Positions 25,735-34,026 of a stretch of DNA of 64,000 nt are shown here, piece after piece (positions within the stretch are counted from its first letter, which is position 1; the number at the start of each line of letters is the position of its first letter). The notes under the pieces are model-generated. The model did not search any database. It had not been told where the DNA came from and saw only the letters and a list, made by a program, of their open reading frames with translations. The stretch comes from Hyphomicrobiales bacterium (GTDB lineage Bacteria > Pseudomonadota > Alphaproteobacteria > Rhizobiales > Ancalomicrobiaceae). Where the stretch lies: the NCBI GenBank assembly GCA_021286855.1, contig JAJTBO010000010.1:1-64000 (forward strand), written 5' to 3'. Position numbers and translations under genes: made by a program.

Positions 25735-28282
25735 GGGCGGGGACGAACTTGGCGAGATCGAACAGGATCGGGGCGACGACGCCGGCGAGGATCGCGCCGA
25801 GGGCCGGCCCGGCGGCGACGCGGGCGAAGCCGAAGAGATCGGCGAGGCCGGGGGTCAGGATCACCCCGGCGAGGACGCCGGCGGTGAGGAGCGTGATCGC
25901 CCAGGAGACGCCGTTGACCCGGGTGAAGGCGCGCACGATCGCCGAGCCGAGCGCGGCGTCGACCTGAACGAGGGCGAGATTGCCGGCGGTCAGGGCGATG
26001 AAGACGAGCGTGCGCACCTCGTCGGCGGCGTGGCCGTCGCGCCGGGCGAAGGCCTCCACCACCAGACAGGCGACGAGCACGCCGAGCCCCTGCGCCAGCC
26101 CCCAGGCGAGATGGCCGAGACCGACGAAGGGTTCGGCGAGCGGACGCGGCGGCCTCTCCATCACGCCCTCCTCCTCCGGCTCGCTCTCGAAGGCGATCGA
26201 GCAGATCGGATCGATCACCATCTCGATCAGGGCGACGTGCAGCGGCAGGATCAGCGGCGGATGGCCGAGCACCACCGGGATCAGCGCGACGCCGGCGATC
26301 GGCACGTGGATCGCGGCGATGTAGATCATCACCTTGCGCAGATTGTCGAAGATGCGGCGACCGAGGCGGACGCCGGAGACGATCGCGCCGAAGTCCTCGT
26401 CGAGCAGGACGATGTCGGAGGCCTCCTTGGCGACGTCGGTGGCGCGCGGGCCGACCGCGATGCCGACATGGGCGGCCTCGAGCGCGGGAGCGTCGTTGAC
26501 GCCGTCGCCGGTCATCGCCACCACCGCGCCGGAGGCCTGGAGGGCGCGGACGACGCGCAGCTTCTCGGCCGGCATGATGCGGGCGAAGACCGAGACCTCG
26601 GCGGCCCGCCCGGCGAGCGTCGCCTCGTCCATCGTCTCGATTTCTGGACCGGTCAGGCAGCCGGCGGCGGTCGAAAGGCCGGCGGCGGCGGCGACGGCGA
26701 GCGCGGTCGCCGGCATGTCGCCGGTGATCATGACGACGCGGACGCCGGCGGCGCGGGCGCGGGCGACGGCGGCCGGCACGCTCGCCCGCAACGGATCGGC
26801 GAAGCCGACCCAGCCGAGGAAGCGGAAGGCGACGTCGCGGGGATCGGCCGGCGCGGCGGGAAGATCGTCGGCCTCGGCGACGGCGAGCAGCCGCAGGCCG
26901 CGGGCGGCGAGATCGGCGGCTTCGCGGCCGCGCCGTTCACGTTCCTCGAGAGGGAGACGGCAGAGATCGAAGATCGCTTCCGGCGCGCCCTTGGCGGCGG
27001 CGGAGAGACGGCCGGCGGGATCGCGCCAGACGCGGGTCATGGCGAGGAGATCCGGGGTGACGCCCCAATCGGCGACGCGTTCGCCGTCCGCCTCGTCGGG
27101 CGCGGCGCGGCGCAGAGCGGCGTCGATCGGATCGGGACCGTCGCGGCGCGAGGCGCGGCGGGCGGCGGCGAGGAGGCGGGCGAGCGACGGCTGGAGCGAG
27201 GGCTGCCGGGCGTCGTCCCAATCGACCTCGTCCGCGCCGTCGCCGATCAGGGCGAGGCGCATGCGGTTCTCGGTCAGGGTGCCGGTCTTGTCGACAGCGA
27301 GGACGGTGATCGCGCCGAGCGTCTCGATGATCGCCGGTCGGCGGGTCAACACCCGTTCGACGGCGAGACGGCGCGCGCCGAGGGTGACGAAGATCGCCAG
27401 CGCCATCGGAAACTCTTCCGGCAGCATCGCCATGGCGAGGGCGAGGCCGGCGAGAAGGCCGGCGATCCAATCGCCGTCCTGGAGGCCGACGAGCAGCACC
27501 AGGGCGGCGGAGGCGAGGCCGCCGAAGATCGCGAAGACGCGGACGATGCCGGCGATCGCCGCCTGAAGGCCGGTGGCGGTCTCGTCGATGGCGGCGAGCG
27601 ACAGGCCGATCGCGCCGACCGAGGTCGCCGCCCCGGTGCGGGCGACGTCCGCCCATCCGCGTCCGCCGACGACCAGGGTGGAGGCCCAGACCTCGGGCCG
27701 ATCGTCGCCGCCGGGGCGTTCGTCGCAGAAGGCGGCGCGCGGCTCGGGGCTCTTGCGCACCGGAACGCTCTCGCCGGTGAGCAGCGATTCGTCGACGACG
27801 AGGCCGGAGGCGTCGCGCAGAACGGCGTCGGCGGCGATACGGTCGCCCTCGGCGAGGACGAGGAGATCGCCGGGCACGACCTCGCGCGCCGGCAAGACTC
27901 GATCGCGCCCGCCGCGACGCACCCGCGCGGTCGGGGCGGAGAGGTCACGCAGGGCGTCGAGCGCGCGTTCGCCCCGGATCTCCTGCACGATCACCAGACC
28001 GACGGAGAGGCCGGCGAAGAGCGAGAGCACCGCCCCTTCGATCGGATCGCCGACGATCAGATAGAGGCCGGCGGCGGCGAGCAACATCAGGAACATCGGC
28101 TCGCGCAGGACCTCGGCGACGACGCCGAGCGCCGACCGACCGCCGGGCGAAGGAATTTCGTTGGGACCATGGAGGGCGAGCCGACGCGCCGCCTCGGCCT
28201 CGTCGAGGCCAGCGAGGACGGCATTCGGCTCGCAGCGATCGGTCACGGACGTTCTCCGCAGGGCGACGTCACCCTTCGACAT
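25709..28282 (-). CDS. Cation-transporting P-type ATPase (P2 type)
   Basis: The 857-residue ion pump has a cation-ATPase N-terminal domain (RRLALHGPNEIPSPGG), the actuator motif LLTGESVPVRK, the phosphorylation motif DKTGTLTEN at about Asp331, and the hinge MTGDGVNDAPALEAAHVGIA. About ten membrane helices include a C-terminal cation-ATPase domain. There is no N-terminal metal-binding domain and no CPC motif, so it is not a heavy-metal type; it groups with the P2 (calcium- or proton-like) pumps. The ATG at 28282 is chosen since upstream codons lack family similarity. The ion is undetermined. Confidence 0.88.
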   Translation of the reverse strand: MSKGDVALRRTSVTDRCEPNAVLAGLDEAEAARRLALHGPNEIPSPGGRSALGVVAEVLREPMFLMLLAAAGLYLIVGDPIEGAVLSLFAGLSVGLVIVQEIRGERALDALRDLSAPTARVRRGGRDRVLPAREVVPGDLLVLAEGDRIAADAVLRDASGLVVDESLLTGESVPVRKSPEPRAAFCDERPGGDDRPEVWASTLVVGGRGWADVARTGAATSVGAIGLSLAAIDETATGLQAAIAGIVRVFAIFGGLASAALVLLVGLQDGDWIAGLLAGLALAMAMLPEEFPMALAIFVTLGARRLAVERVLTRRPAIIETLGAITVLAVDKTGTLTENRMRLALIGDGADEVDWDDARQPSLQPSLARLLAAARRASRRDGPDPIDAALRRAAPDEADGERVADWGVTPDLLAMTRVWRDPAGRLSAAAKGAPEAIFDLCRLPLEERERRGREAADLAARGLRLLAVAEADDLPAAPADPRDVAFRFLGWVGFADPLRASVPAAVARARAAGVRVVMITGDMPATALAVAAAAGLSTAAGCLTGPEIETMDEATLAGRAAEVSVFARIMPAEKLRVVRALQASGAVVAMTGDGVNDAPALEAAHVGIAVGPRATDVAKEASDIVLLDEDFGAIVSGVRLGRRIFDNLRKVMIYIAAIHVPIAGVALIPVVLGHPPLILPLHVALIEMVIDPICSIAFESEPEEEGVMERPPRPLAEPFVGLGHLAWGLAQGLGVLVACLVVEAFARRDGHAADEVRTLVFIALTAGNLALVQVDAALGSAIVRAFTRVNGVSWAITLLTAGVLAGVILTPGLADLFGFARVAAGPALGAILAGVVAPILFDLAKFVPALRRRPRPV

Positions 28283-28453
28283 GGGCGGTCGGCGCCTTCG
28301 GATCCATGCGTAGTCGTCCCGAGCCGCGCGTCGCCCGAGCTGACGCGACGGCGCCGATATCCGCGGAAACACAAGCGAAATGCCAGAATTCGTTAAGTTT
28401 CCGTTGGGCATTTACCATTAGCGTCGACAGCGGGGATCTTACGGCGGGCGAGC

Positions 28454-30877
28454 GTGTCGGGCGCAATGGGCGTGGCGGGATCGATGGAGAGACGGAACGG
28501 CGAGCGGCGGGCGACGCGAGACACGCGGCGCGCGGCGACGCCGATCGACGAGGAGACGGCCCGCCGCATTCGCGGCGAACAGGTCGCCGCGATCGTCGAA
28601 CTGACGCCGATGTCGGCGACGGCCAATCTCCTGTGCGCCGGCGCCGTCGCCATCGCCTTTCGCCAGCAGGCCTCGCTCGGCTTCCTTCTCGTCTGGTTTT
28701 CGGCGATCGCCGTCTTCGCCGCGATCGCCCTGCGCGGTTGGAGGAAGTCGCGCCGTCGCGCGATCATCGCCGCCTCGCCGCGCGCCATCGTCCAGACCCG
28801 CATCAACGCCGTCATCCTGGCGACCGCCTGGGGCGTCGCGCCGATGGTGCTGCTGCCGGGCTCGGACACGTTCCACCAGCTGTTCATGGAGATCCTGCTC
28901 ACCGGCATGATCGCCGGCGGCGCCTTCGGCATGACCACCGTGCCGAGCGCCGCGATCGCCTACGTCTGGATCCTGGTCTCGTCCGGCCTCCTCGCCATGC
29001 TGGCGGCCGGCGACGTCGAGACGCCTTCGACGCGCGCGCTGGTCGTCGCCATGTGGGTGGTCTATGGCGTCTATCTGACCCGCAACGTCCTGATCCAGGC
29101 GGCCCGCTTCTCCGAAAACGCCCGCAACCGCGCCGAACTCACCGAGAAGAGCGAGGTGATCGGCCTGCTCCTCAACGACTTCCACGAACACGGCTCCGAC
29201 TGGTTGTGGGAGGTCGACGCGGAGGGCCGGATCGTCGATCCGTCGCGCCGTTTCTGCGAGGTGGCGGGACGCCACGCCAGCGAGCTTTCCGGAATGCCGC
29301 TCAGAGCTCTGCTCTCGGCCTGCGAGGCGCGGGGCGCGAGCGAACTCTACGAGGCGATGGACTGGTACGAGAGCTTCCGCGACCACGTCCTCGATCTCGT
29401 GATCATGGACGAACGTCACAGCTGGAGCGTCACCGGTCGGCCGGTGTTCCGCGCCAACGGCCTGTTCTGCGGCTACCAGGGGGTCGCCTCCGACATCACC
29501 GAGCGGCGGGCGGCCGAGACGCGGGTCGCCTTCCTGGCCGAAACCGATTCGGTCACCGGCCTCGCCAACCGCGCCAAATTCGCGCAGGAGCTGGACGACG
29601 CGCTGACCGACGAACAGGCGAACGGGCGGGCGACGCTGTTCTGCATCGATCTCGACCGCTTCAAGACGGTCAACGACACGATGGGCCATCCGGTCGGCGA
29701 CACGCTGCTGGCGGAAGTCGGACGACGGCTGAAGGCCTCGGTCGGCAGCGAATGGCTCGTCGCCCGGATCGGCGGCGACGAATTCGCGCTCCTGCATTCG
29801 GACTGCGACCGCCCGGACTACGCCGCCGACGCCGCCCATCGCATCCTCGCCGCCTTCGACCAGCCCTTCGCCCTCGACGGCGTCGACTTCACCATCGGCG
29901 CCTCGATCGGCATCGCGGTCGCCCCGGACGACGGCTCGACCCCGGCCGACCTGATGAAGAGCGCCGACCTCGCCCTCTATCGCGCCAAGGAAGAGGGCCG
30001 CGACACCTTTCGCTTCTTCGAGACCGGCATGGACGCCCGCGCCGACCGGCGGCGGCGGATCGAACAGGGGCTCAGGACGGCGCTCGACGCCGGCCAGCTC
30101 CACCTCGTCTATCAACCGATCGTCGATCTCGGCGCCAACCGGGTGTGCGGCTTCGAGACCCTGGTGCGCTGGCGCTCGCCGGAATTCGGCGCGGTGTCGC
30201 CGGGCGAGTTCATCCCGATCGCCGAGGAGAGCAAGCTGATCGTGCCGATCGGCGAATGGATCCTGCGCACCGCGATGCGGGAGGCGGCGACCTGGCCGGC
30301 CGACGTGCGCGTCTCGATCAATCTGTCGCCGGTGCAGTTCCGCAATCGCCGTCTGCTCGCGGTGATCGTCGACGCGCTCGACGAAAGCGGCCTGACCCCC
30401 AACCGCCTGCAGGTCGAGATCACCGAATCGACCCTGCTCGACGCCGGCGAGCAGACGCTCGCGATGCTGCGCGACCTGCGCACGCTCGGGGTCCGCGTCG
30501 CCCTCGACGACTTCGGCACCGGCTATTCGAGCCTCAACTACCTGCGCCGTTTCCCCTTCGACAAGATCAAGATCGACAAGAGCTTCGTCGACGACATCGA
30601 CTCCAATGCGCAGAGCCGGGCGATCGTGCGGGCGATCCTGGAGCTGACCGCGGCGCTGGGCATGGCGACCGTGGCGGAGGGCGTCGAAAAGCTGTCGCAG
30701 CTGTTCGAACTGAGGGCGCTCGGCTGCGAAGAGGTGCAGGGCTACGTCATCTCCGCCGCCGTCGACGCGGAGGCGGTGCCCGATCATCTCGACTTCGATC
30801 TGAACGAGTTCACCGCCGGTCTCGTCGAACCGGCCGACCTCGAACTGGTCGAGGGCGGCGGACGCGCAGTCGCCTGA
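28454..30877 (+). CDS. Membrane-bound PAS-GGDEF-EAL cyclic-di-GMP enzyme
   Basis: The protein of up to 807 residues has a membrane region of about five helices (residues 50-210), a PAS-like domain (about 235-345), a GGDEF domain with intact RIGGDEF at 437-443, and an EAL domain starting ETLVRW at 567. The EAL part keeps NLSPVQF, EITESTLLD, DDFGTGYSSL, KIDKSFV and VAEGVE, so both cyclase and phosphodiesterase activities are possible. The start is GTG 28454 or ATG 28466 or 28484; I cannot choose firmly. It is monocistronic, divergent from the P-type ATPase. The role is probably a membrane signal controlling adhesion or motility. Confidence 0.9.
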   Translation: MSGAMGVAGSMERRNGERRATRDTRRAATPIDEETARRIRGEQVAAIVELTPMSATANLLCAGAVAIAFRQQASLGFLLVWFSAIAVFAAIALRGWRKSRRRAIIAASPRAIVQTRINAVILATAWGVAPMVLLPGSDTFHQLFMEILLTGMIAGGAFGMTTVPSAAIAYVWILVSSGLLAMLAAGDVETPSTRALVVAMWVVYGVYLTRNVLIQAARFSENARNRAELTEKSEVIGLLLNDFHEHGSDWLWEVDAEGRIVDPSRRFCEVAGRHASELSGMPLRALLSACEARGASELYEAMDWYESFRDHVLDLVIMDERHSWSVTGRPVFRANGLFCGYQGVASDITERRAAETRVAFLAETDSVTGLANRAKFAQELDDALTDEQANGRATLFCIDLDRFKTVNDTMGHPVGDTLLAEVGRRLKASVGSEWLVARIGGDEFALLHSDCDRPDYAADAAHRILAAFDQPFALDGVDFTIGASIGIAVAPDDGSTPADLMKSADLALYRAKEEGRDTFRFFETGMDARADRRRRIEQGLRTALDAGQLHLVYQPIVDLGANRVCGFETLVRWRSPEFGAVSPGEFIPIAEESKLIVPIGEWILRTAMREAATWPADVRVSINLSPVQFRNRRLLAVIVDALDESGLTPNRLQVEITESTLLDAGEQTLAMLRDLRTLGVRVALDDFGTGYSSLNYLRRFPFDKIKIDKSFVDDIDSNAQSRAIVRAILELTAALGMATVAEGVEKLSQLFELRALGCEEVQGYVISAAVDAEAVPDHLDFDLNEFTAGLVEPADLELVEGGGRAVA

Positions 30878-30902
30878 GAGGCGGAGCGCGCCGAGGCGAG
30901 CC

Positions 30903-31322
30903 TCAGCGCCGGCCGAGGAGGCGCGGCAGGATCGCCAGGCCGATCGCGGCGGCGACCATCACCGGCAGCACGATCCAGAAGGTGAAGACCAGCATCACCG
31001 CCGCGTCGTGATCGACGAGCACGCGCGAACCGCCGCCGGCGACGAGGCCGGCGCCGACATAGGCCGCAGCGAGCGCCAGAGCGCCGGTCGCCGCCGCCCC
31101 GCCGATCGAGACGCCGGCAGGGCGAAGCACCAGCGGCGTCCAGGCGAGGAAGGCGACGAGCCCGCCGCCGAAGAAGCCGCCGAGCGCGGCGAGCGGCGAC
31201 CCGATGATCTGATAGGCGAGAAGGGCGGCGAGAAGGGCCAGCGCCAGACCGGCGATCGCCGGCGGCAGCGGCGCGGCCGGCGGCTCCTCGGCGGCGGGAA
31301 CGACGGGGTCTTCATCGGACAT
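30903..31322 (-). CDS. Hypothetical four-helix membrane protein
   Basis: The 139-residue protein has a Pro/Ala-rich acidic N terminus (about 20 residues) and then four hydrophobic segments (about 24-44, 48-68, 75-98 and 108-135), ending in a basic LPRLLGRR tail. I do not recognise a family. Most of its length is low-complexity Ala/Gly/Leu membrane sequence. It is convergent with the GGDEF-EAL gene (25 nt apart) and divergent from the cytochrome c' gene. The reading frame is supported by the N-terminal charge pattern and membrane segments only. Confidence 0.6.
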   Translation of the reverse strand: MSDEDPVVPAAEEPPAAPLPPAIAGLALALLAALLAYQIIGSPLAALGGFFGGGLVAFLAWTPLVLRPAGVSIGGAAATGALALAAAYVGAGLVAGGGSRVLVDHDAAVMLVFTFWIVLPVMVAAAIGLAILPRLLGRR

Positions 31323-31398
31323 GATCGGCTCTCCGAGGCGCGGCTCTCCCCCTCCCCTTGCCCCAGGCGCGCGCCGGCCGCAAGCCTCGGCGCGCCTT

Positions 31399-31415
31399 CA
31401 CGTCACTTTGACGTG
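31399..31415. promoter_or_regulatory. Perfect 7-bp inverted repeat upstream of cytochrome c' gene
   Basis: CACGTCACTTTGACGTG has perfect 7-bp arms around a 3-nt centre and ends 85 nt before the cytochrome c' start codon. It could be an operator or a small hairpin. It does not match the FNR/NnrR consensus (TTGAT-N4-ATCAA). The regulator is unknown. Confidence 0.4.
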
Positions 31416-31500
31416 CGCGCGGACGAGCGCTCCGCCACTGTCACGATCGGAGGCTCGCGAGAGGAGAGCGGGCCGTCCGCAAACCGAGGAGGAGATCCGC

Positions 31501-31959
31501 ATGAAGCTCGCCCCCCGAATCGCGACCGCCGTGTCGCTGACGATCGTACTTTCCGCCGGCGTCGCCTTCGCGATCGGGCCGATCGAGACCCGCAAGGCGA
31601 CGATGAAGGAGATCGGCGGCGCCTTCGGCGGCGTCCTGGTCAAGATGGTCAAGGGCGAGAAGCCGTGGAACGCGGCGGAGGCGAAGGCGGCCTACGACAC
31701 GATCGTCGCCAAGGCGAATTCGATCGACGTCGCGACGATGTTCCCGAAGGGCTCGGAGAGCGGCGGCGAAACCGCGGCCTCGCCGAAGATCTGGTCGGAT
31801 CCGGCCGGCTTCCAGGCGGCGCTGGACAAATTCCGCGCCGTCCTGCCCGGGCAGGCCGAGGCCGTCGGCAAGGACGTCGCCGGGCTGAAGTCGGCGATCG
31901 CCGAGATCGGCAAGACCTGCAAGGGCTGCCACGACGGCTACCGCATCGAGAAGATGTGA
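31501..31959 (+). CDS. Cytochrome c' (class II c-type cytochrome)
   Basis: The 152-residue protein has a Sec leader cleaved after about GVAFA, a four-helix-bundle sequence, and a single haem motif CKGCH near the C terminus (in KTCKGCHDGYRIEKM), the class II layout. Cytochromes c' bind NO or CO in the periplasm, and some protect against nitrosative stress. The start ATG has GGAGGAG upstream. It is convergent with cutA (7 nt between stops). A palindrome lies 85 nt upstream. No denitrification genes are seen nearby. Confidence 0.93.
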   Translation: MKLAPRIATAVSLTIVLSAGVAFAIGPIETRKATMKEIGGAFGGVLVKMVKGEKPWNAAEAKAAYDTIVAKANSIDVATMFPKGSESGGETAASPKIWSDPAGFQAALDKFRAVLPGQAEAVGKDVAGLKSAIAEIGKTCKGCHDGYRIEKM

Positions 31960-31966
31960 TCGGCCG

Positions 31967-32308
31967 TCATGCCGGCGGCGCGGTCTCGGCGAGGACCCAG
32001 TCGCCGTAGGCGCGGCCCGCCGCCTCGACCGGGAGGGCGACGACGGCGGGGACGTCATAGGGGTGATCGCGTTCGATCGCCGCCATCGCAGCGTCACGCG
32101 CGCCCCGCGCGGTCTTGATCAGGAGGCCGACCTCGTCGGCCTCCTCGATCGCGTCGTTCCAACGATAGATCGAAGCGAGCCCCGGCATCACCACGGCGCA
32201 GGCCGCGAGCCGCGCCTCGACGAGGGCGCGGCCCGCGGCGCGGGCGGAGGCCGCATCCGGCCAGGTCGACCAGATCGCCACCAGTCCTTCGGATGTCTCA
32301 TCGGCCAT
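31967..32308 (-). CDS. cutA: Divalent-cation tolerance protein CutA
   Basis: The 113-residue protein shows the trimeric CutA1 fold: ARLAACAVVMPGLASIYRW in the first half and ERDHPYDVPAVVALPV in the second, both family signatures. CutA is linked to copper tolerance and, in other settings, protein anchoring; its true function is uncertain. The ATG at 32308 follows GGAAAGGCGAAG. Longer in-frame openings upstream have no similarity. It is divergent from nadK. Confidence 0.92.
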   Translation of the reverse strand: MADETSEGLVAIWSTWPDAASARAAGRALVEARLAACAVVMPGLASIYRWNDAIEEADEVGLLIKTARGARDAAMAAIERDHPYDVPAVVALPVEAAGRAYGDWVLAETAPPA

Positions 32309-32432
32309 CGTCTTCGCCTTTCCGCGCGTTGACCACGCGCACTCGAACATGGGATCACGGGGGCAGTCCAGCGCGAACCCGCGCCGGCCGGGCGCCCCGG
32401 CCGATCGAGATGACGGCGAAGGAAAGCAACCC

Positions 32433-33227
32433 ATGCCCCCCGAGGAACGCCCGTCGACGCGGCACGTCGAGAACGTCGCCTTCGTCGCCTCCGCCTCGGA
32501 CGAAGCGGAGACCGCGCGGCGGCGTCTCTCGCACAAATACGGGTCGAGCCCGCCGGAGATGGCCGACGTGATCGTCGCGCTCGGCGGCGACGGCTTCATG
32601 CTGACCGCGCTGCACCGGTTCATGAACACCGGCAAGCCGATCTACGGCATGCATCGCGGCAGCGTCGGCTTCCTGATGAACGACTTCCGCTTCGACGGGC
32701 TGATGGAGCGGCTGGCGCGGGCGGAGACGACGCGGATCCGGCCCCTGATCATGCAGACCACCGGCCGCGACGGCGAGATGCGCGAAGCGCGCGCCTTCAA
32801 CGAAGTGGCGCTGTGGCGGCAGACCTATCAGGCGGCGAAGCTCCGAATCGCCATCGACGGCAAGGAGCGTCTGTCGGAACTGATCTGCGACGGTCTGATC
32901 ATGGCGACGCCGGCCGGCTCGACCGCCTACAACTTCTCCGCCCACGGTCCGATCATTCCGCTCGGCGCGCCGCTCCTGGCGGTGACGCCGATCAGCCCGT
33001 TCCGACCGCGCCGCTGGCGCGGGGCGTTGGTGCCCGATCACGCCGAGATCGTGGTCGACGCCCTCGACACCGGCAAACGGCCGGTCGGCGCGGCGGCCGA
33101 CCACACCGAGATCCGCGACGTCGAGCGTGTCGTCGTGCGTCAGGACGCGGCGTCGGAGAGCCTCCTGATGTTCGATCACGACCACAGTTGGGAAGAGCGG
33201 ATCCTCGCCGAGCAGTTTCAATACTGA
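32433..33227 (+). CDS. nadK: NAD kinase
   Basis: NAD kinase phosphorylates NAD to NADP and is essential for NADP supply. The 264-residue protein keeps the GGDG motif (VALGGDGFMLTALH), the NE motif (AFNEVALWRQTY) and the substrate-loop segment TPAGSTAYNFSAHGP. The ATG at 32433 has GGAAAG upstream and starts just before the family N terminus. The length is typical of the shorter alphaproteobacterial form. It is monocistronic, with Hpt downstream. Confidence 0.94.
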   Translation: MPPEERPSTRHVENVAFVASASDEAETARRRLSHKYGSSPPEMADVIVALGGDGFMLTALHRFMNTGKPIYGMHRGSVGFLMNDFRFDGLMERLARAETTRIRPLIMQTTGRDGEMREARAFNEVALWRQTYQAAKLRIAIDGKERLSELICDGLIMATPAGSTAYNFSAHGPIIPLGAPLLAVTPISPFRPRRWRGALVPDHAEIVVDALDTGKRPVGAAADHTEIRDVERVVVRQDAASESLLMFDHDHSWEERILAEQFQY

Positions 33228-33362
33228 CGCGCCCGGCCCGTCCAGCGGCGATCGCAAACCGATCCTTAAGGAAAACGGGGGGATGCTCCTCCATCGAAGG
33301 TCGACGCCTCGGCCTCGACGGCGCGCGCCGTCGAGCGACGCCGATCCTCCTCGGAGACGACC

Positions 33363-33947
33363 ATGCCCAGACGTTCCGCCCCGAAGACGCCCGAACCGGA
33401 CCTCGAGGTCGACGCCGCCGATACGAACGAACTCGTCGACGGCATCGAGATCGGGCCGGACGCCGAGTTCTTCGCCGCGCCCGACGATCTGCGCGGCAAG
33501 GCGCGGCCGAAGCGGGCGCGCGCCGGCGAACTCGATCCGATCGAAGCGGCGGAAGCCGCGGTGGCGCGCATGGCCGACCGGTTCGACGACTGGATGGCGG
33601 AGGAGACGAGCCGCCTCGTCACCCTGTTCGCCGAAGCCGACGAGACCGAATTCGACGGCGAGGCGCTGGAGGCCTTCCACCGCGCCGCGCACGACATCAA
33701 GGGACAGGCGGCGACGCTCGGCTTTCCGATCGCCGGACGGATCGCGGCCAGCCTGTGCCGACTGATCGAAGCCAAACTCGAAACCGGACGGTTGCCGCGC
33801 GAACTGGTGCAGCAACACGTGCTGTCGGTGCGCGCGATCATCGTCGAACAGGCGCGAGAGGACGAATCCTCGACCGCCCGCCGGCTCGCCGACCGGCTCG
33901 ACGAAGTGACCCACGACTATCTCGAACAGATCGGCCACGCCGCCTGA
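33363..33947 (+). CDS. Hpt (histidine phosphotransfer) domain protein
   Basis: The 194-residue protein has a long acidic and basic N-terminal tail (about 60 residues) followed by a four-helix Hpt domain with the motif FHRAAHDIKGQAATLG; His110 is the likely phospho-acceptor, with Lys113 and Gly114 after it. Hpt proteins carry phosphate between hybrid kinases and response regulators. No kinase or regulator gene is adjacent. A DUF2336 gene is convergent, and a hairpin lies between them. Its relay partners are unknown. Confidence 0.85.
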   Translation: MPRRSAPKTPEPDLEVDAADTNELVDGIEIGPDAEFFAAPDDLRGKARPKRARAGELDPIEAAEAAVARMADRFDDWMAEETSRLVTLFAEADETEFDGEALEAFHRAAHDIKGQAATLGFPIAGRIAASLCRLIEAKLETGRLPRELVQQHVLSVRAIIVEQAREDESSTARRLADRLDEVTHDYLEQIGHAA

Positions 33948-33977
33948 GGCGGGCTCGCCCCGACATGATCTTCGACG

Positions 33978-34010
33978 ACGGCCGTCGATCCCGGAAGGGA
34001 CGGCGGCCGT
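33978..34010. terminator. Probable bidirectional terminator hairpin between Hpt and DUF2336 genes
   Basis: A near-perfect GC-rich hairpin (arms 33978-33992 and 33997-34010, loop GGAA, one bulged base) sits 30 nt after the Hpt stop and 17 nt before the DUF2336 stop. There is no long T-run, only a mixed pyrimidine stretch, so terminator function is probable rather than proven. Confidence 0.55.
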
Positions 34011-34026
34011 TCTCGTATCGCGGGAT

